The notes under the pieces are model-generated. The model worked only from the letters and a program-made list of their open reading frames with translations. It did not search any database and was not told the origin of the DNA. Made by a program: the position numbers and the translations under genes. Source: Augochlora pura (lineage: Eukaryota > Arthropoda > Insecta > Hymenoptera > Halictidae). From it: 64,000 nt of DNA. The stretch covers positions 17,287,714 through 17,351,713 of the forward strand of contig NC_135777.1 of assembly GCF_028453695.1 (NCBI RefSeq), read 5' to 3'. Below are positions 27,767 to 40,800 of this stretch, one piece after another (within the stretch, counting starts at the first letter, position 1; the number at the start of each line of letters is the position of its first letter).

Positions 27767-29479
27767 GAAATTACTCAGAGTATTTAATTTGTTAAACAGT
27801 GTAAAATCGAGCCTTGAGAAAGCAACCGACCACCATAGGTCCCAGTGTTTAAACACAAAGGAGTGTTTTTCGCGACATTATTACGCGCTTTGAAAGACGG
27901 CGATCCTTTATCCGGTACCGTGTTCTTCTTTTTTTTTAAATAATTCTCCGACCGCAGGAACCGCAACCCGGCCCAAGCGTTCGTCTAACAGTCTCCTTAA
28001 TTTATGACATAATTTCGTCCTTGTCGACTGCTTTCGTGTAACCGGATTCCAAAATTGCGAGAGCTACGTCGCGCACCGGAGAACCCGGGGACCGGGGCCA
28101 GGGGATTTGAAATACCGGGATAACGGGATTCGCAACTCGCGGAATAAATAACTGGCAAAATTAGAGATCACCCGGTTTCACCGAATCAGCTTAAACACGT
28201 TCGCGGTATCTCCTGCCGGCGCGGTAGTTGCGAAAGTTTTAAATGGAACGCGACGATTTAAAAACTAACTTGCGACAGTCGAAACTCGCCGACGAAATTT
28301 ATTATAAAAAAGTGAGCGAAGCGTGCGCGTATTTAGAAGGGATCAAAAATGTTTATACGGATGGTTAACGGTATGTTTATCAGACACGTTGTCTGAAAAA
28401 CATTTAGGACGTTCGGTTGAATTATAAAAATGTTATTCCGTTTTAGAGGGTGCACGAATATTTTATACACTTTTTGTAGATACATGTGTATGTTTAGTAA
28501 ATTAAATACTTTGTTGTAAGTGCCAAATAAATTAAAAACGTTGTTGTAGATAATTGAAAGTATATTTTAGATATCACGTTAAAAACATTTTATTTCAATG
28601 CAATCAATTATTAAAATCATGTGTTCTAATGATTGCAGAGAAATTATAGAAAAGCGTGAAATGTTCACTTCATTGAAATTTATGAAACTTACAATTATGG
28701 AATAAAATTATCCCGTTGTAACAAGCAAATTGGATATATTTTTAATGAATTGAAACTGTTACCTTCAGTGATAAAAATATTCTTTCTTTAAACATATATT
28801 TTCCGCTTCTAAATGCTGAAATTATAGAAATAAATCAAACAAAATTTGGTGATTTGAACCGCGAAATTAATTTGGATTTTATATTATTTCTGAAAACTGT
28901 ATTAAAATTCCTCTTAGAATATCAATAACTTAAAATAACAATATCAACCAACTTAACTTTGACAAAATAATTACTCTTAAAGAAAAGTCGTGCATTCCAT
29001 GAAAAATATGTTAGACACAAGAGTCGCATGGTTTCAAAACGTGACAAATGACGTGTTGCAAACTTCTTCTGTACGTAGACGAGCTTCGAAGTTTCCAAAG
29101 TCAACGTTCCTCCCTTGGAATTCTAATTTTCCGCGAGGTTCCGCGCCAACATAAATTAATACTTCTTCGCTTGAAATTTATTATTCTTTCGAGAGAAAAA
29201 AAAAACAAGAAACAGGTTGACTTTGAAAACTTTGTGGATCGCTCTGCGTAAATACAAGGAAAGTTGACACGCCGTCATTAGCCCCCTTTGAAACTATGTT
29301 ACTCCGTAGCTACGCAACTCCGGGCAAACTTTAAACAATAAAACGGTAACTTGATTGTTCGCGCTTCAACCGCCGCGAATTGTTTAGTAAAATTTGGAAA
29401 ATAATGTTCATGCGCACGTAAGAATGACGGCAAAGTAATCGACGTTTTGGACCGCAACTTTTTGATATCAATTTGGTTG

Positions 29480-29850
29480 AATAAAATATTTATGTTAATA
29501 TTAATATTATTGTGTATTATGTTAGATTAATTCTAATATTTTGTTATATATTATATTACATTGATACTAATATCGTTATATTATTATATGTTATATTATG
29601 TTGGTATTAATATTATTATATATTATATTATATTGGTGCTAATATCATTACATGTTATATTATGTTAATAGCAATATTATTATGTACTACATTATACTAA
29701 AACTAACGTTGCTACATATTACGTTATACTAATACTAATATTATTATATACTATATTATACTAATACTAATATTATTATATATCACACTATACTAATACT
29801 AACATTATTATATACTATATTGTACTGATGCCAATATTATTAAATATTTT
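29480..29850. repeat. 32-bp tandem repeat, ~11 copies
   Basis: Unit centred on ACTATATTATACTAATACTA followed by ATATTATTATAT. The last three or four copies are cleanest. Confidence 0.85.
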
Positions 29851-31740
29851 TTATTAACTGCAAGCGTGGCAGTCGAAGCGCCAACTACGCTTTAATAAAC
29901 TACGTTTGAAACACTAACAATAAAGCATCGCAACCGATGCTGGCGAGAAAATGTTGAAAACTTGCGCGATTAGTCAAGTGGCACGCTCACAGGGGCGGTC
30001 CGGCGCGTGAAGAAAGATATATGAGTGACGCGGCAGTCGACGTGTTAAAAATCGCCGAGGACAAGCGAATCCGTCAGGACGGCCGCGAAGCCGACGGCGA
30101 CGGCAGGATATTTTTCAATTTAGATTTCGCCGGGAATCGTTTCCGCGAGGCCGCGAAAGATAGACGTGACAGCCGGAATGGATCTCGTCCGCGACGCATT
30201 AAACGATTTTAAACGGCCCAGCTATTCGTGCCGCGCGAAAAATTTGATTTCCCCTTTCAACGGACGCGACGCCGGATTCAAATTTCGCGCCTGGAATTAC
30301 TCCGCCGATTCACGGTCGTCGACGCCGGTTCGATGTTCTCTTGTTCCGACGGACGCTGCTTGATGCTGCGCGATCCTCTGGAGAATATAATGTAGTAAAA
30401 TTGGTTTATTAGATTGCGGATTTTATGTAAAATGAGCCATATTTTTTTCAAAATTTTAGAAAGCCGCTAAAGGTGGAAAAGTGCCGGAAAACCGCGAAAT
30501 CTAATTTACTCTGTAACTACCCTCACGGACAAGTTCCAGGGTTAAAATTTTACACAGATGAGTTTTTATTGGTCAGCTATCGAACGGTGTATGACTCATT
30601 GAAAAACCTCTGAGGGCAGTTTCGACCATCTTAATCGGCTGTGCCCTTTATCGTCGGCTCGCAATTACAGACGGCCGACAATGTAAACGGTAAATCAGAA
30701 AAATAAACGACGCCCATTATATAAAATTAAACGAATGACGAAACACGGCCGCGGCAAACGGCGTTCCAACCCTTTTGCCGTAGACAACCGACGCGGAAAT
30801 TCGCCGTTTACGCCGCGCGAGCTGCAGCGAATCTCACCGCGGTTTTGTTTTCCTGCTTTTATTAGCTCGTAATGGGAATTTCATTAGTTTTTAATTAGCA
30901 CCGGCGATTGCCGTCGACCGTAGGACGCGGTTCTTTTTTTCCTTGAGAGATACTTTCGTGACCGTAGAGTTAGGTTTGCGGGCATTATAAAGATTCGTTG
31001 AGGGTGAATCGTTAGGTTATAATTTAATGTTTTTGCTTGTTATTGTAAGTTTAATTATTCTGCAATGAAACATTAGATGATGCATCTAATTACCTTTAAA
31101 TGTATATTTAAGTGATGTGTATAATTGTGGGCTAAGTTTTATATTTTTTTTATATTTATTAATCAAGAATCAAATGAAATAATGTATTTGTATGTTACTA
31201 TTTTCTATTTTCCATTTTCTATTGTCTTCAATATGTGATACATTGATATATAAGTTTTTGTTTAAATATCTTTAAAAGCGTAAGAAAAGGTAGTGTAATT
31301 ATTCGTTCTCCACCAGAAGTAAATTGTTACATGGTAAGGGGTGAATGAACATTAATATTCATATTTTTATTACTAATTATACTCAAAGAATATATGTTTT
31401 ATTTAGATTGTGCTCCTCTTAATAAAAAAAACTGCAACATTTTGTTGAAATCCATCGAAGGGATGTTCCATTAAAATTATTAAAATTTATTAAATTCCCG
31501 AAAAATGTAATCAAACGTTTAAATTTCGCGGCGTCGGCGGGCGTCGCGTCGCGTTACCGCGCGGATTATTAGTTTCGTTACAAGATAAACAATCCCGCGT
31601 AACGAGCGGGCCCGGTTCCCCGCCCTCTAACAATTACCTTGGCGTCGCGCGCGCCCTGTTATGCAAATAACGGTGTTCCCGAAACGAGCAGGGAGAGGAC
31701 GTTGTATAGCCGGGTTCCGTGTTACGCGAGCGATTTTTCG

Positions 31741-31759
31741 CCGCGCGCGCGCGCGCGCA
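31741..31759 (+). repeat. (CG)n tract
   Basis: Alternating CG for ~18 bases, followed by ACGAAAGG. A potential Z-DNA former. Confidence 0.85.
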
Positions 31760-32121
31760 CGAAAGGATTTCGTTTATTTCGAAACCGATTTGCAATCACG
31801 TATTTAATCTGCAAATTCAATTCGGCCGCGCGGCCGCCGTTTCCATCTACGAGCGATCAGAAACAGATTTCTTTGCTCAGGCTTTTCGCTCGAATGTTTC
31901 GAAAAGGCCGCGGATTCGAAACAAGACCGCGCCGCGTGAACGGAACGAGAACGGTCACGCGTTCGTTTTCTACGCCGAATTTGGCATGGAGATATGCTGT
32001 TTCAATATTTTTCTATGCGACTGGGCAATTCCGAAAAACTCTTCTTATAATATTCGTATATATATATATTAGATTCGTCTCGCAGCAATATTTGCTTAAT
32101 TATTTTGGATTTTCGTCTGGT

Positions 32122-32352
32122 ATTTCTCTCATGTTGTTGTCTATTTCTGTTATTACTAATTAATAATTGTAATTACCAATTGACAGTTTTAGTTACTAAT
32201 TATTAGTTGTCATTACTAATTATGAGTTGTAATTACTTATTTCTACTAATTATTTATTTCTATTATTTCTCTCATGTTGTTATCTATTTTCGTTATTACT
32301 AATTAATAGTTGTAATTATCAATTGATAGTTGTAATTATTAATAAACAGTTG
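32122..32352. repeat. Diverged direct duplication of ~74 bp plus TTACTAATTA repeats
   Basis: The block atttctctcatgttgtt...ttattactaattaat occurs at 32122 and again at 32264. Between them are short repeats of attactaattatnagttgt. Confidence 0.8.
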
Positions 32353-32395
32353 TATTTGTATTGTTGTCACTAAGATAAGTTCGAATTCGAAATTC

Positions 32396-32593
32396 TTGCG
32401 GAGGATTTCGTACGTGGAAGCTGCACTTGACCTTAAATGCATCGAGGAAAGTGTTCAGGATTATTTGACAATCGTAAGAGACGTTTCACAATACAGTCTT
32501 TGTGATGCGATGGTCAGAATGGTACTGGAAGTTGCTATCGACCTTCGGCATTATGCGGATACCGGCGATGTTAAGGTTGCTGTAAACAAGTGA
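32396..32593 (+). other. Unrecognised coding-like open stretch
   Basis: Open to a TGA at 32591-32593 and, in the same frame, open upstream for at least 30 bases; no ATG at the start. The translation is acidic and helix-like (YVEAALDLKCIEESVQDYL, VRMVLEVAIDLRHYADTGD), with balanced codon composition unlike the AT-rich DNA around it. I do not recognise the family. It could be a decayed gene or transposon fragment, or chance. Confidence 0.25.
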
Positions 32594-34242
32594 CGCAAAC
32601 GTGAGAATTCGCGGCATCCGATTGTCAGGAATTTTAATGATATACGTAGAATAACAGCAAAGCAGTGAACACATAATTATTAATAATAATTATAATCATT
32701 TCTGCAACTCTCATTGTTAAATTCTATAATTGAAGTACGTGTTGTTATGTAAAATACAAATTTCCTTACATAACGATAATAGATGGGAAATTGAAACAGG
32801 AAATCACCATTGTTAATAGACTGAATCGATTCGAGATAGTAATATTATTAATTTTTTAAAATATTTTTACTATTTCACTCATAACTATTATATTAAGAAT
32901 ACATTAACAACTAAAGGGAATGATATAAATGAATTAAAATAATAATGCTAATCAGTTTCTTGGATTTTACAAATGCACGAGTATATGCATCAAGAATTAC
33001 AGTTTAATAATTATTGAATCGTGAGATAAATAAATCCGCTACGCGATATTTCGCTTTCATTAAAAGGTACCTCATTTATTCATTAATAGTACCCTTAATT
33101 GATTAGAACCATTAATAAATAGTAGGTGTCTCGTGAATTTAAATTTGACCATGATTTATTGTTGATTAATCATCAGCATCGAATAACATGGAATACTTTT
33201 CTTAAACAATTTTTATCACGCGCAAAATTTAATCAACGCTTACATCATATGCCTTAAAAATTATCCAAATGAAATACATATCATCAAGGATACATATTTG
33301 AATATTATAATTAACAAAATACCAATGCAAATATGAGCTGTGTTAATTACTATCAACCATAATTACAAATTCTGCTTCAAATTATCTAAACGAGTACGAA
33401 AATCGTATTATAAATTAAATCAAATCGAAACTGTTGTATATAAAAGACAATATAGTAAGCGTTTATACTTTGTAAAATTATTCAACGCTATAAAACATCT
33501 AATTGAAGACAAAAATTTAATTCCAGATCCAATCGAGTCGGAGGGCGCGCAAAGTTTAGAGGGTTTGCAATTGCAGTGACGGCACGGAATGCTTCTGTTT
33601 TAAGTAAAAATTCCTGTTACCCGCGAGATACGCGCGCGATAGGAATCGTGTGCTCGCGAGCGTTTCTTCCTGTTATTTCCTTCTTCTTCTTCTTCTTTTT
33701 TTTTTAAAGCGATTCAGAAGCAGTTAGGAAGTTTCGAAGATAAATGCTTTCGAACCGGTTGCTCGACAGGACGCGAGGAAAGTGAAATATTGTATCTGGC
33801 TGAAATGGAAATCCGAAATTATCCGCGCGTGATTAATTATAAAAATAAAGCTCGATATCGTGTGTCCAGAGGCTGGTGCGCGTTTCACAATATTCGTGCG
33901 GGATAATCTTGCGATCATGCTACCGCGCGAGCGTTAGTTTTTCAACAAAAATAAATGGAAAGCGCGGAGAAGAATTTTGAAAATTTCACTTATTTTTATG
34001 CGATGGATAAAAGTTTAATTACTAAAAAGGAACACTTATTTATAATCCGTATTTATGATTTACATTTATAATACAATAATACGTTTCATAGTTATATAAA
34101 TAAAAAAATAAATAAATAAATAGGTGGCTGAGAGTAGACACTGGCTCACGAGGGTGGAAACTGTATGAAGATTTCGTTTAATATTTCTAAAATTCATAAC
34201 GAAGATATAAACAAATTTATTTTTTCATGCAAGCTGAAAGAT

Positions 34243-34493
34243 GAATATTGTTTTCCATAAAAATGAATTTTCAAGATTGGTCAGAAATATTTGACTGACG
34301 TGTCGCTTGTGTTAAGTATTTTAATTACAAAATAATCGTGTTGAGGTTATGTTATGTTATGAAAGTTAATATTTGTCATAGAAGGTGATCAAATATATTG
34401 CAATAGAAATAAATTTTCAAAATTGATCGAAATATTTGACTGACGTGTGTCGCCTGTGTTAAATATATTAATTACAAAATAATTATGTTAAGA
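34243..34493. repeat. Direct duplication of ~100 bp just upstream of the 5-HT2 exon
   Basis: Copy 1 is 34243-34343 and copy 2 is 34401-34493. They share aatatttgactgacgtg and ttaattacaaaataat, with scattered differences. Confidence 0.85.
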
Positions 34494-34641
34494 CGCAACT
34501 ATATTCGCCGAATCCTAGTTGAAAAATAATCGATGGAAAAAGAGAGTGAACTTTCAACTTTATCCAGCGCTTATGGTAGAACGGCGAGAGCGTTCTACAA
34601 TCGTTTCGAGGGATCTGTACACAGAGCAATTATCATTTCAG

Positions 34642-34874
34642 GATATTTTCCGCTGCCGCCGGTCTATTGCCTCGCCTGGATCTGCCTGGACGTGTTGTTC
34701 TGCACCGCGAGCATCATGCACCTGTGCACCATAAGCGTGGATCGATACCTCAGCCTACGATACCCGATGAAATTCGGTCGCAACAAGACCAGAAGGAGAG
34801 TCACGCTGAAAATTATCTTCGTGTGGATCCTCAGCATCGCCATGAGCTTGCCGCTTAGCCTAATGTACTCGAAG
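34642..34874 (+). CDS. 5-HT2: 5-HT2 receptor exon: TM3, ICL2 and TM4
   Basis: The acceptor is atcatttcag ending at 34641. The first two bases complete a split Gly codon, and 77 codons follow. The donor gtgaga begins at 34875, leaving phase 0. Counting from the first full codon, Cys9 is the TM3 disulfide cysteine (3.25), Asp16 is the amine-binding aspartate (3.32), Asp33-Arg34-Tyr35 is DRY (3.49-3.51) and Trp61 is 4.50. The 7- and 17-residue spacings are exactly those of the aminergic family. ICL2 is strongly basic (FGRNKTRRRV). The open frame runs upstream of the acceptor to 34533, but that part has no receptor similarity and is read as intron. Confidence 0.95.
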
Positions 34875-37800
34875 GTGAGATACCATTCGCGGAACCGACG
34901 CTGTTCCGTTCTTTTCTTTTCAGACAGGTAACAGGTATTACAATAAAGAAATTTAACAATACATTGCGGACTTTTACTCATTAAATAAAGAAAGAAGTTG
35001 TTGCAACAACTGTTAGTCGTTGCAACCTCTGTTAGTTGTTATTAATTAATTGCAATCAGTAAAGTATCGAATTTAAGTATTTGGTGCCTTAGATATAATT
35101 TCTTTAAACATTTTAAGGGAAAAAGCAACTTGGAAGTCTTCTTTAAATGAAATTGTCGTTCTATTAATCATCAAAAAATGAAAAATTGACTACAATAGTT
35201 AAACAACTATTTTAGCGCAATTATAAACTACAAATTACAGATCTTATTTACAATTTGTTTGTTAGCGCTTTAAATCAGGTATTTTATCCGACAAATAGAA
35301 GATTGTTAAATGTATACAATCTCGATATTATTCCTTACTGTTATTATTAGTTATCTAAATTCTACCTAAACATTTTTCAAGGAAGTTTGAAATTATTCTA
35401 AACTAATATGGAGTCTCGAAAATTTTATTTATTACAATGAAATTTCATCTCCAAAATTGTTACCTTCGAGATTCGTGCAAAATGAAACAACTGTAACTTT
35501 TATTTAGCCGTCGCATTCTCGCCACAAAGAGGATTTACAATTATTCCTTATCGTTTTAAAAAGCGAACAACAATTTAACGCGAGCTTAATGTCTGATCAG
35601 ACGAACAGTTTCGAGCGGATATTGCGATTGAACGCGTCACGGACAATAAACGTGCGTCGATTATGAATGAACGTCCCATAGAGAAACGAGGATTAACACG
35701 TACACGGTGGGGAACGCGCGCGTGTGCGCGAGCGCGCCTGGCCCGATACAGGTGTATCTCGGGTGATTGAGAACGAGTATTGACAGGAATTCAATGAATC
35801 ATCATTCGGACAGTGTTATAATTGTTATCGTTCCGGGGTGGAAAAGATTTTCCGATATAACGGGGGCCGGTTTTTCGAAACGTTGTTCTTCGCGAGAGAA
35901 TATTCAAGCATGAAATGGAAATGAAATAGTTCGATTAATCGCGAGTTAAACGCGCCGCCCATCTTACGATAACGTCGCGGCGAATGTGTTACACATTTTT
36001 GCTCCGTTTAAAGAGAAAGCATGTAATCCTTGGGACGATAATCTTCTGTACCAGCCGTGATTAATTCCCGTCGTTTTCACCGCGAGATTTTATCGCGAAA
36101 TTTTTCAGTCGATTTACAGAAAGTCACTTTTTCCTCTTGAACAGGTACACGTGCAAATTATACTTTATTATTTATTTATTCAATCCTTCGAAATATAATA
36201 TTAGGTATAGGAGAAAGTCTTGTCTGTTAGTTACGTCAGAGAAAATAATGAATTTTTCATACAGTTAATGACATTTACTGTATAATATAATTTCTGTGGT
36301 TACTTATGACCTCTCATGACCTTTTTAGATCTTTATGATCTAACAAATACCATTTTTTAAAAAGATATATATGATATAATATATCGAAAAATAAAATAAC
36401 AGATAATATGTACAAAATAACATATATTTATTTATCGTCACATTCGTCTTCGAATAAAGGCAAAAATGAAAATACAAGTTGATTCGTGTCACTTAATAAA
36501 AATATTTTCAACAAATACAAGCGTTAATAAAACCGAATAAAATTTCATTAAACCTAACAAACTCTTATTTTTATACTACAAAAATTGTGATCGTAGAATT
36601 ATTTTCTTTATCATACCAAAAAATAAAATGAAAATCTCATTAACGCCGTGTAATTCAGAATTCTAACGGGAACAATTAAATTAGATATTAAAAATTAAAG
36701 CGGTTGAAAATGATGTATTAAAGTCGATCGCAGACGTCAACGATACCGAAACGTACAGAGAAGACTAGCGACCCCGATAAATCAGCGAAAGATAATTACA
36801 GTTCGTTCGTAGCGACGTAGACTGAAATAACCTGGCCGGAATTGCGGACATTTCGGAAATGGTAGGGTTGCCGTTGAAATCTCTGTGACTGAAAGGTATC
36901 GATCAAGAGGTACCGAAAATTAAGAAAGCGGAAAACGAAACGGCTGGAAGCGTATCCGGTACGTTCGGGCGCCCCGATACTTCGTCCATTTAAACTGTTG
37001 ATAGGCATTCCGCGCGGTTGTCGTGTTGCACGAAGCCCCATGCCTACTCGCCCGTACGTGCGTTCGCAGCGTAAATCACGGGCCCGAAAGCCGAGTAGAA
37101 AGCGTGCATCTAAAAAGGCATTAGTATAATCCGGGAGTAGTTCCGACCCGTTTATTTCGCCGTTCAGCCACCCAATTCTTTAGCATCGCGCAACGAAAAA
37201 TCTACGCTCGCGTCCGATTAATTGAGATTAATTGCGCGCACTCGTTTGGTAATAATAGGCTTGCTTAACCCGTTCCACGTACCATTTTCTTCGCAGTTAC
37301 TGCGATTAGGAATTTGTCAATTGATATAATTTCTTAGAAGAGACAGGATCATTAATGTTTATTCCATGGCTGAATATACTTGAATGCTTAAATGTTAACC
37401 CTTTGCACTCGAGTGGCGCCTCTGAAATTGAAAATTGTTGTATCATTTTCAAAATAATTGTGATATTATTAAAAAGCCTTCTATTTAAGAGATCGTTAAA
37501 AGCTAAATTAATAAAACAATTTTACGAGTCACAAGACTGAATTTTATACGCATAAATTATACTAAGTCATATAAAATGGGAATAAAGCTGGTCAAAACAG
37601 CTATTTTGGATCTAGATTTGAAATGGCTTCGAGTGCAAAGGGATGATAACGTGGGATTAGAATTTTATTCCAACTTTAAAGAACAGAATAACATCCGTAT
37701 TTAATAATATATTACGTGGAATATTAATTAATTTAAGGTGCCAGATTCAAATGTGTACTATAATTAGATTTGACACAATGATAATGATGTTCGTCATATT

Positions 37801-40800
37801 TCTTTGGTTAAATTCACATATGCTGTTTCATATTACGGCTATACGATGTTATGTTACATAATATTGTGTTAATATTACGATACCAAGGCGTGATTAGAGA
37901 AGATTAGCAGATCTAGGTTCTTGCAAATAAGGGTCACTTGTCAGTCGTATGAAACAAATGGTTTCGAAGTAGTTCATAGTAATGATAAAAATCATGCTCT
38001 TTTTGAATAGATTATGAATTACTTTCAGCGAACATTGTTAATAGCTATTATATGTTTTTGGGTATACATATAATGTGAATTACATCTATAAAAAATTTTT
38101 ACTTGAAGTAATAATTTATTTTTGAACAGAATTTGTATTATATAATCCAGTGTACAGGCATAAAATTTTATATAACTTTTATATATGGTGCAATGGTCCT
38201 GTCATACGCAAAAGGGTTAAGATTGCGCCGCACGGTGCTCTAATTGGCCGAGGAGATCTGACAAAAGGGTGCACGGTCTCCGTCATTAAAACGTAGCGAT
38301 GCGCAGACGCGAGTAATAAACCGCGTGGAATTTTGAATATTGAAATTCTGACGATCTCCATACGCAAATGAAAAATTGGGTCACCGAATCGTTCCGCGGA
38401 ACACACCGGCAGCCAATATTTTCGCACATCGCGGGATTTGCATTTCCGCGGAATACAAACTCCCGCGGCGGAAGTAAATTCCGATTCCGAAAGTTACCGC
38501 AGCTACTCCACGGCTTTCGATTCCTCGGTCCCCCTCGGACGACGAAGGAATAGCGAGTTCTTCGATGGAACTGTCGCCGAGGGCGGGAACAAATGTCGGT
38601 AATACTTATAGAGCCTAACCGATTGGTGTTCGTTCAGTAGTCGAAGGAGCATGGGAGCGAAGTGAGCGATTAATAAGATCGGAGATTATTGTGTTTTTGG
38701 GATAAATAATAAATGGGTTATGAATAGATGATAAATAAATTTGATGATATTAGTAGTGTTATATCATAATAATTAAATATAATGTAATATTTTATATATA
38801 TTATATAATAAGTAAATAGCTTCAAGCAACAGAACAGCATTTAATATACTTTTGTGTCGGCTCCTCCCACTTTTGTATTCGCCCCGCCCCTTCTGAACAA
38901 GCTGCGGCACTTTAGAAGGTTGTCTCCGCCCATTCGTATTAATTCATCCTTCTCTTGTATTAACTCCGCCTCTTTTGTATTAACCCCGCCCTTTCATACT
39001 AATTTTGTCCATTAACTTGTGCAAATGGTTTTCTCTTTCCCTTTCAATTATCCATTTAACACCACAAAGTGCAGATGTAAAAATCCAAGTACCAATGATT
39101 TTACGAATGCGTTTAAAATTGAATAAAAATGAGAACGATTATTTATATATCAACACATCGATGGACTGTTGTAAGACCGTGAAGCATCTCATAAACGAAG
39201 AAGCAGTAATTACCAAAATTTGTCACGATTAGGTTTAGACAATTCTCAGAAAACGATGCTTATATTTACGTACGCAATTCAACAGACGGCAAAACAAACT
39301 TAATTGGATATGGTAGAAGTAGAGGGGGGTCGAACCTTGCCGGCCCATGTCTCATTACTTATTGAACGCCTTTCGCACACAGTCATAAAGCAAATAGTAA
39401 GGGACGGTATAGAAATTAGAGTAGATTAAATATTTCCGAACACGTGTCTGCTCGATTGAAAGAGAAGATGAGCTGGCGACGTATGAACTGAAAAATTCTC
39501 TGTCCTCGCTTCGACAGTTACCTGATTGTTCTAATAATGAAAATAAATTGGGGGCATTTTACAAATTGTTGAAAAATGATAATTTTATTTATAATGCTAA
39601 AAAGTCAAGATGATCGATAAGGCATTAACATTTGTTCTACTCGGCACTGAAACGAAATTATTAGTAAAATTGACAATCTATTCGATCATTTCCAACAAAG
39701 CTATTATTATTGCTTCAATAACCGTAAATTAAAGAATTCGCGATGGATCGTGCAAATTTTGGAACGAACCATTTCGACGAATTTCGTACAGTCGTGATCG
39801 GTGCTTCCGGTATGAACTTCCAGCGGCCAGGTTGTGAAACGGAAGCAGTTTGGAAGACATCGGTGCTCGAACGAGTAAGAGAATACGTGTTCGAAGGGGG
39901 GTAATGTAAAGACGGAGAAGGAGCGACGTGGCTGCGAAAACACGGGAAGTCGCGGAAGTAAGAATGCAATCGGAGGTAGGAAAGATTGAATTGCGCGAGG
40001 GGATATCCGAAATATTCAAGAGAAGTAGGGCGGAAAGAAATCAAAAGATGGTGGCTGGGATAAGTTATGAGGACGGGAAAGAGCGTAACAGATATTGGAA
40101 AACGGATGGGGGGAGAAGCGCGGATTGTTTGAGCATCTACGCGAACGAGGTAAATTCGTGTGAGAAGAAGAATTAATGCAATCAACATTTTACCGACCGG
40201 TAGACTATGAATCGGCTTTTTACCCTAACCGGTAGCTTTTAAGTCGGCTGTCATGGCAACCAATAACTTGCTATCTATTACGGAGATATTATTAAATAAT
40301 TTTTTAAACATTAGATACCTTTTGAGAGACATAATTATATAGACGATTAATATAAATAAAATAGATGAAATAAACATTGTTTAATGCTAATTTTATGAAA
40401 ATCTAAAAATGTACACGGCCGAATGACCGGTCGGTAAATTGTTAACAGCGCTAAAACAATGAGATTCGTACAATATCGTAATAAGAATAAATTCTAAATA
40501 ATACAATGAATAAACAATAAATTCTAAACTTGATTCAGGAACAAAAATCGACGCTCTTGAAAATATTTCCGATTATCAATTTATTCCTTTATATACAAAC
40601 TTGGACTAAATTGTGGAGTTTTATAAAAACTTACATCTATCATTAGATCAAATTTTATTGATAATATCAACCCTCACGTTTCCAAGAAATGATCCTACAC
40701 GGTTTTGCAAACAAGAGACGAGAATATTTTTAACAATGTTGCCACGAAATTCGTTCGCAAGTTATTATCACAAAAATATGCATGAGGGTTAATAGTTCCA

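Larger units (their letters stand above)
23305..34641. other. Non-coding upstream of the first visible 5-HT2 exon
   Basis: No exon recognised. CpG-rich blocks (23520-23990, 24300-24680, 25560-25990, 26520-27230, 27780-28330, 29990-30350, 30700-30960, 31500-32000) alternate with AT-rich tracts. The exons for 5-HT2 TM1-TM2 were looked for on the + strand and not seen. One unexplained open stretch lies near 32.4 kb. Confidence 0.55.

Noticed and set aside
31639..32163. 174-codon + strand frame
   Set aside because: Spans a (CG)n tract and an AT repeat; no protein character.
34533..34641. ATG-started N-terminal extension of the 5-HT2 TM3 exon
   Set aside because: Not receptor-like. A good acceptor at 34640-34641 with the correct phase explains the open frame as intron.
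37266..38220. A ~950-bp TTAA element from TTAACCCGTTCC to AAAAGGGTTAA
   Set aside because: The two ends match poorly beyond the first few bases, so the pairing is not supported.
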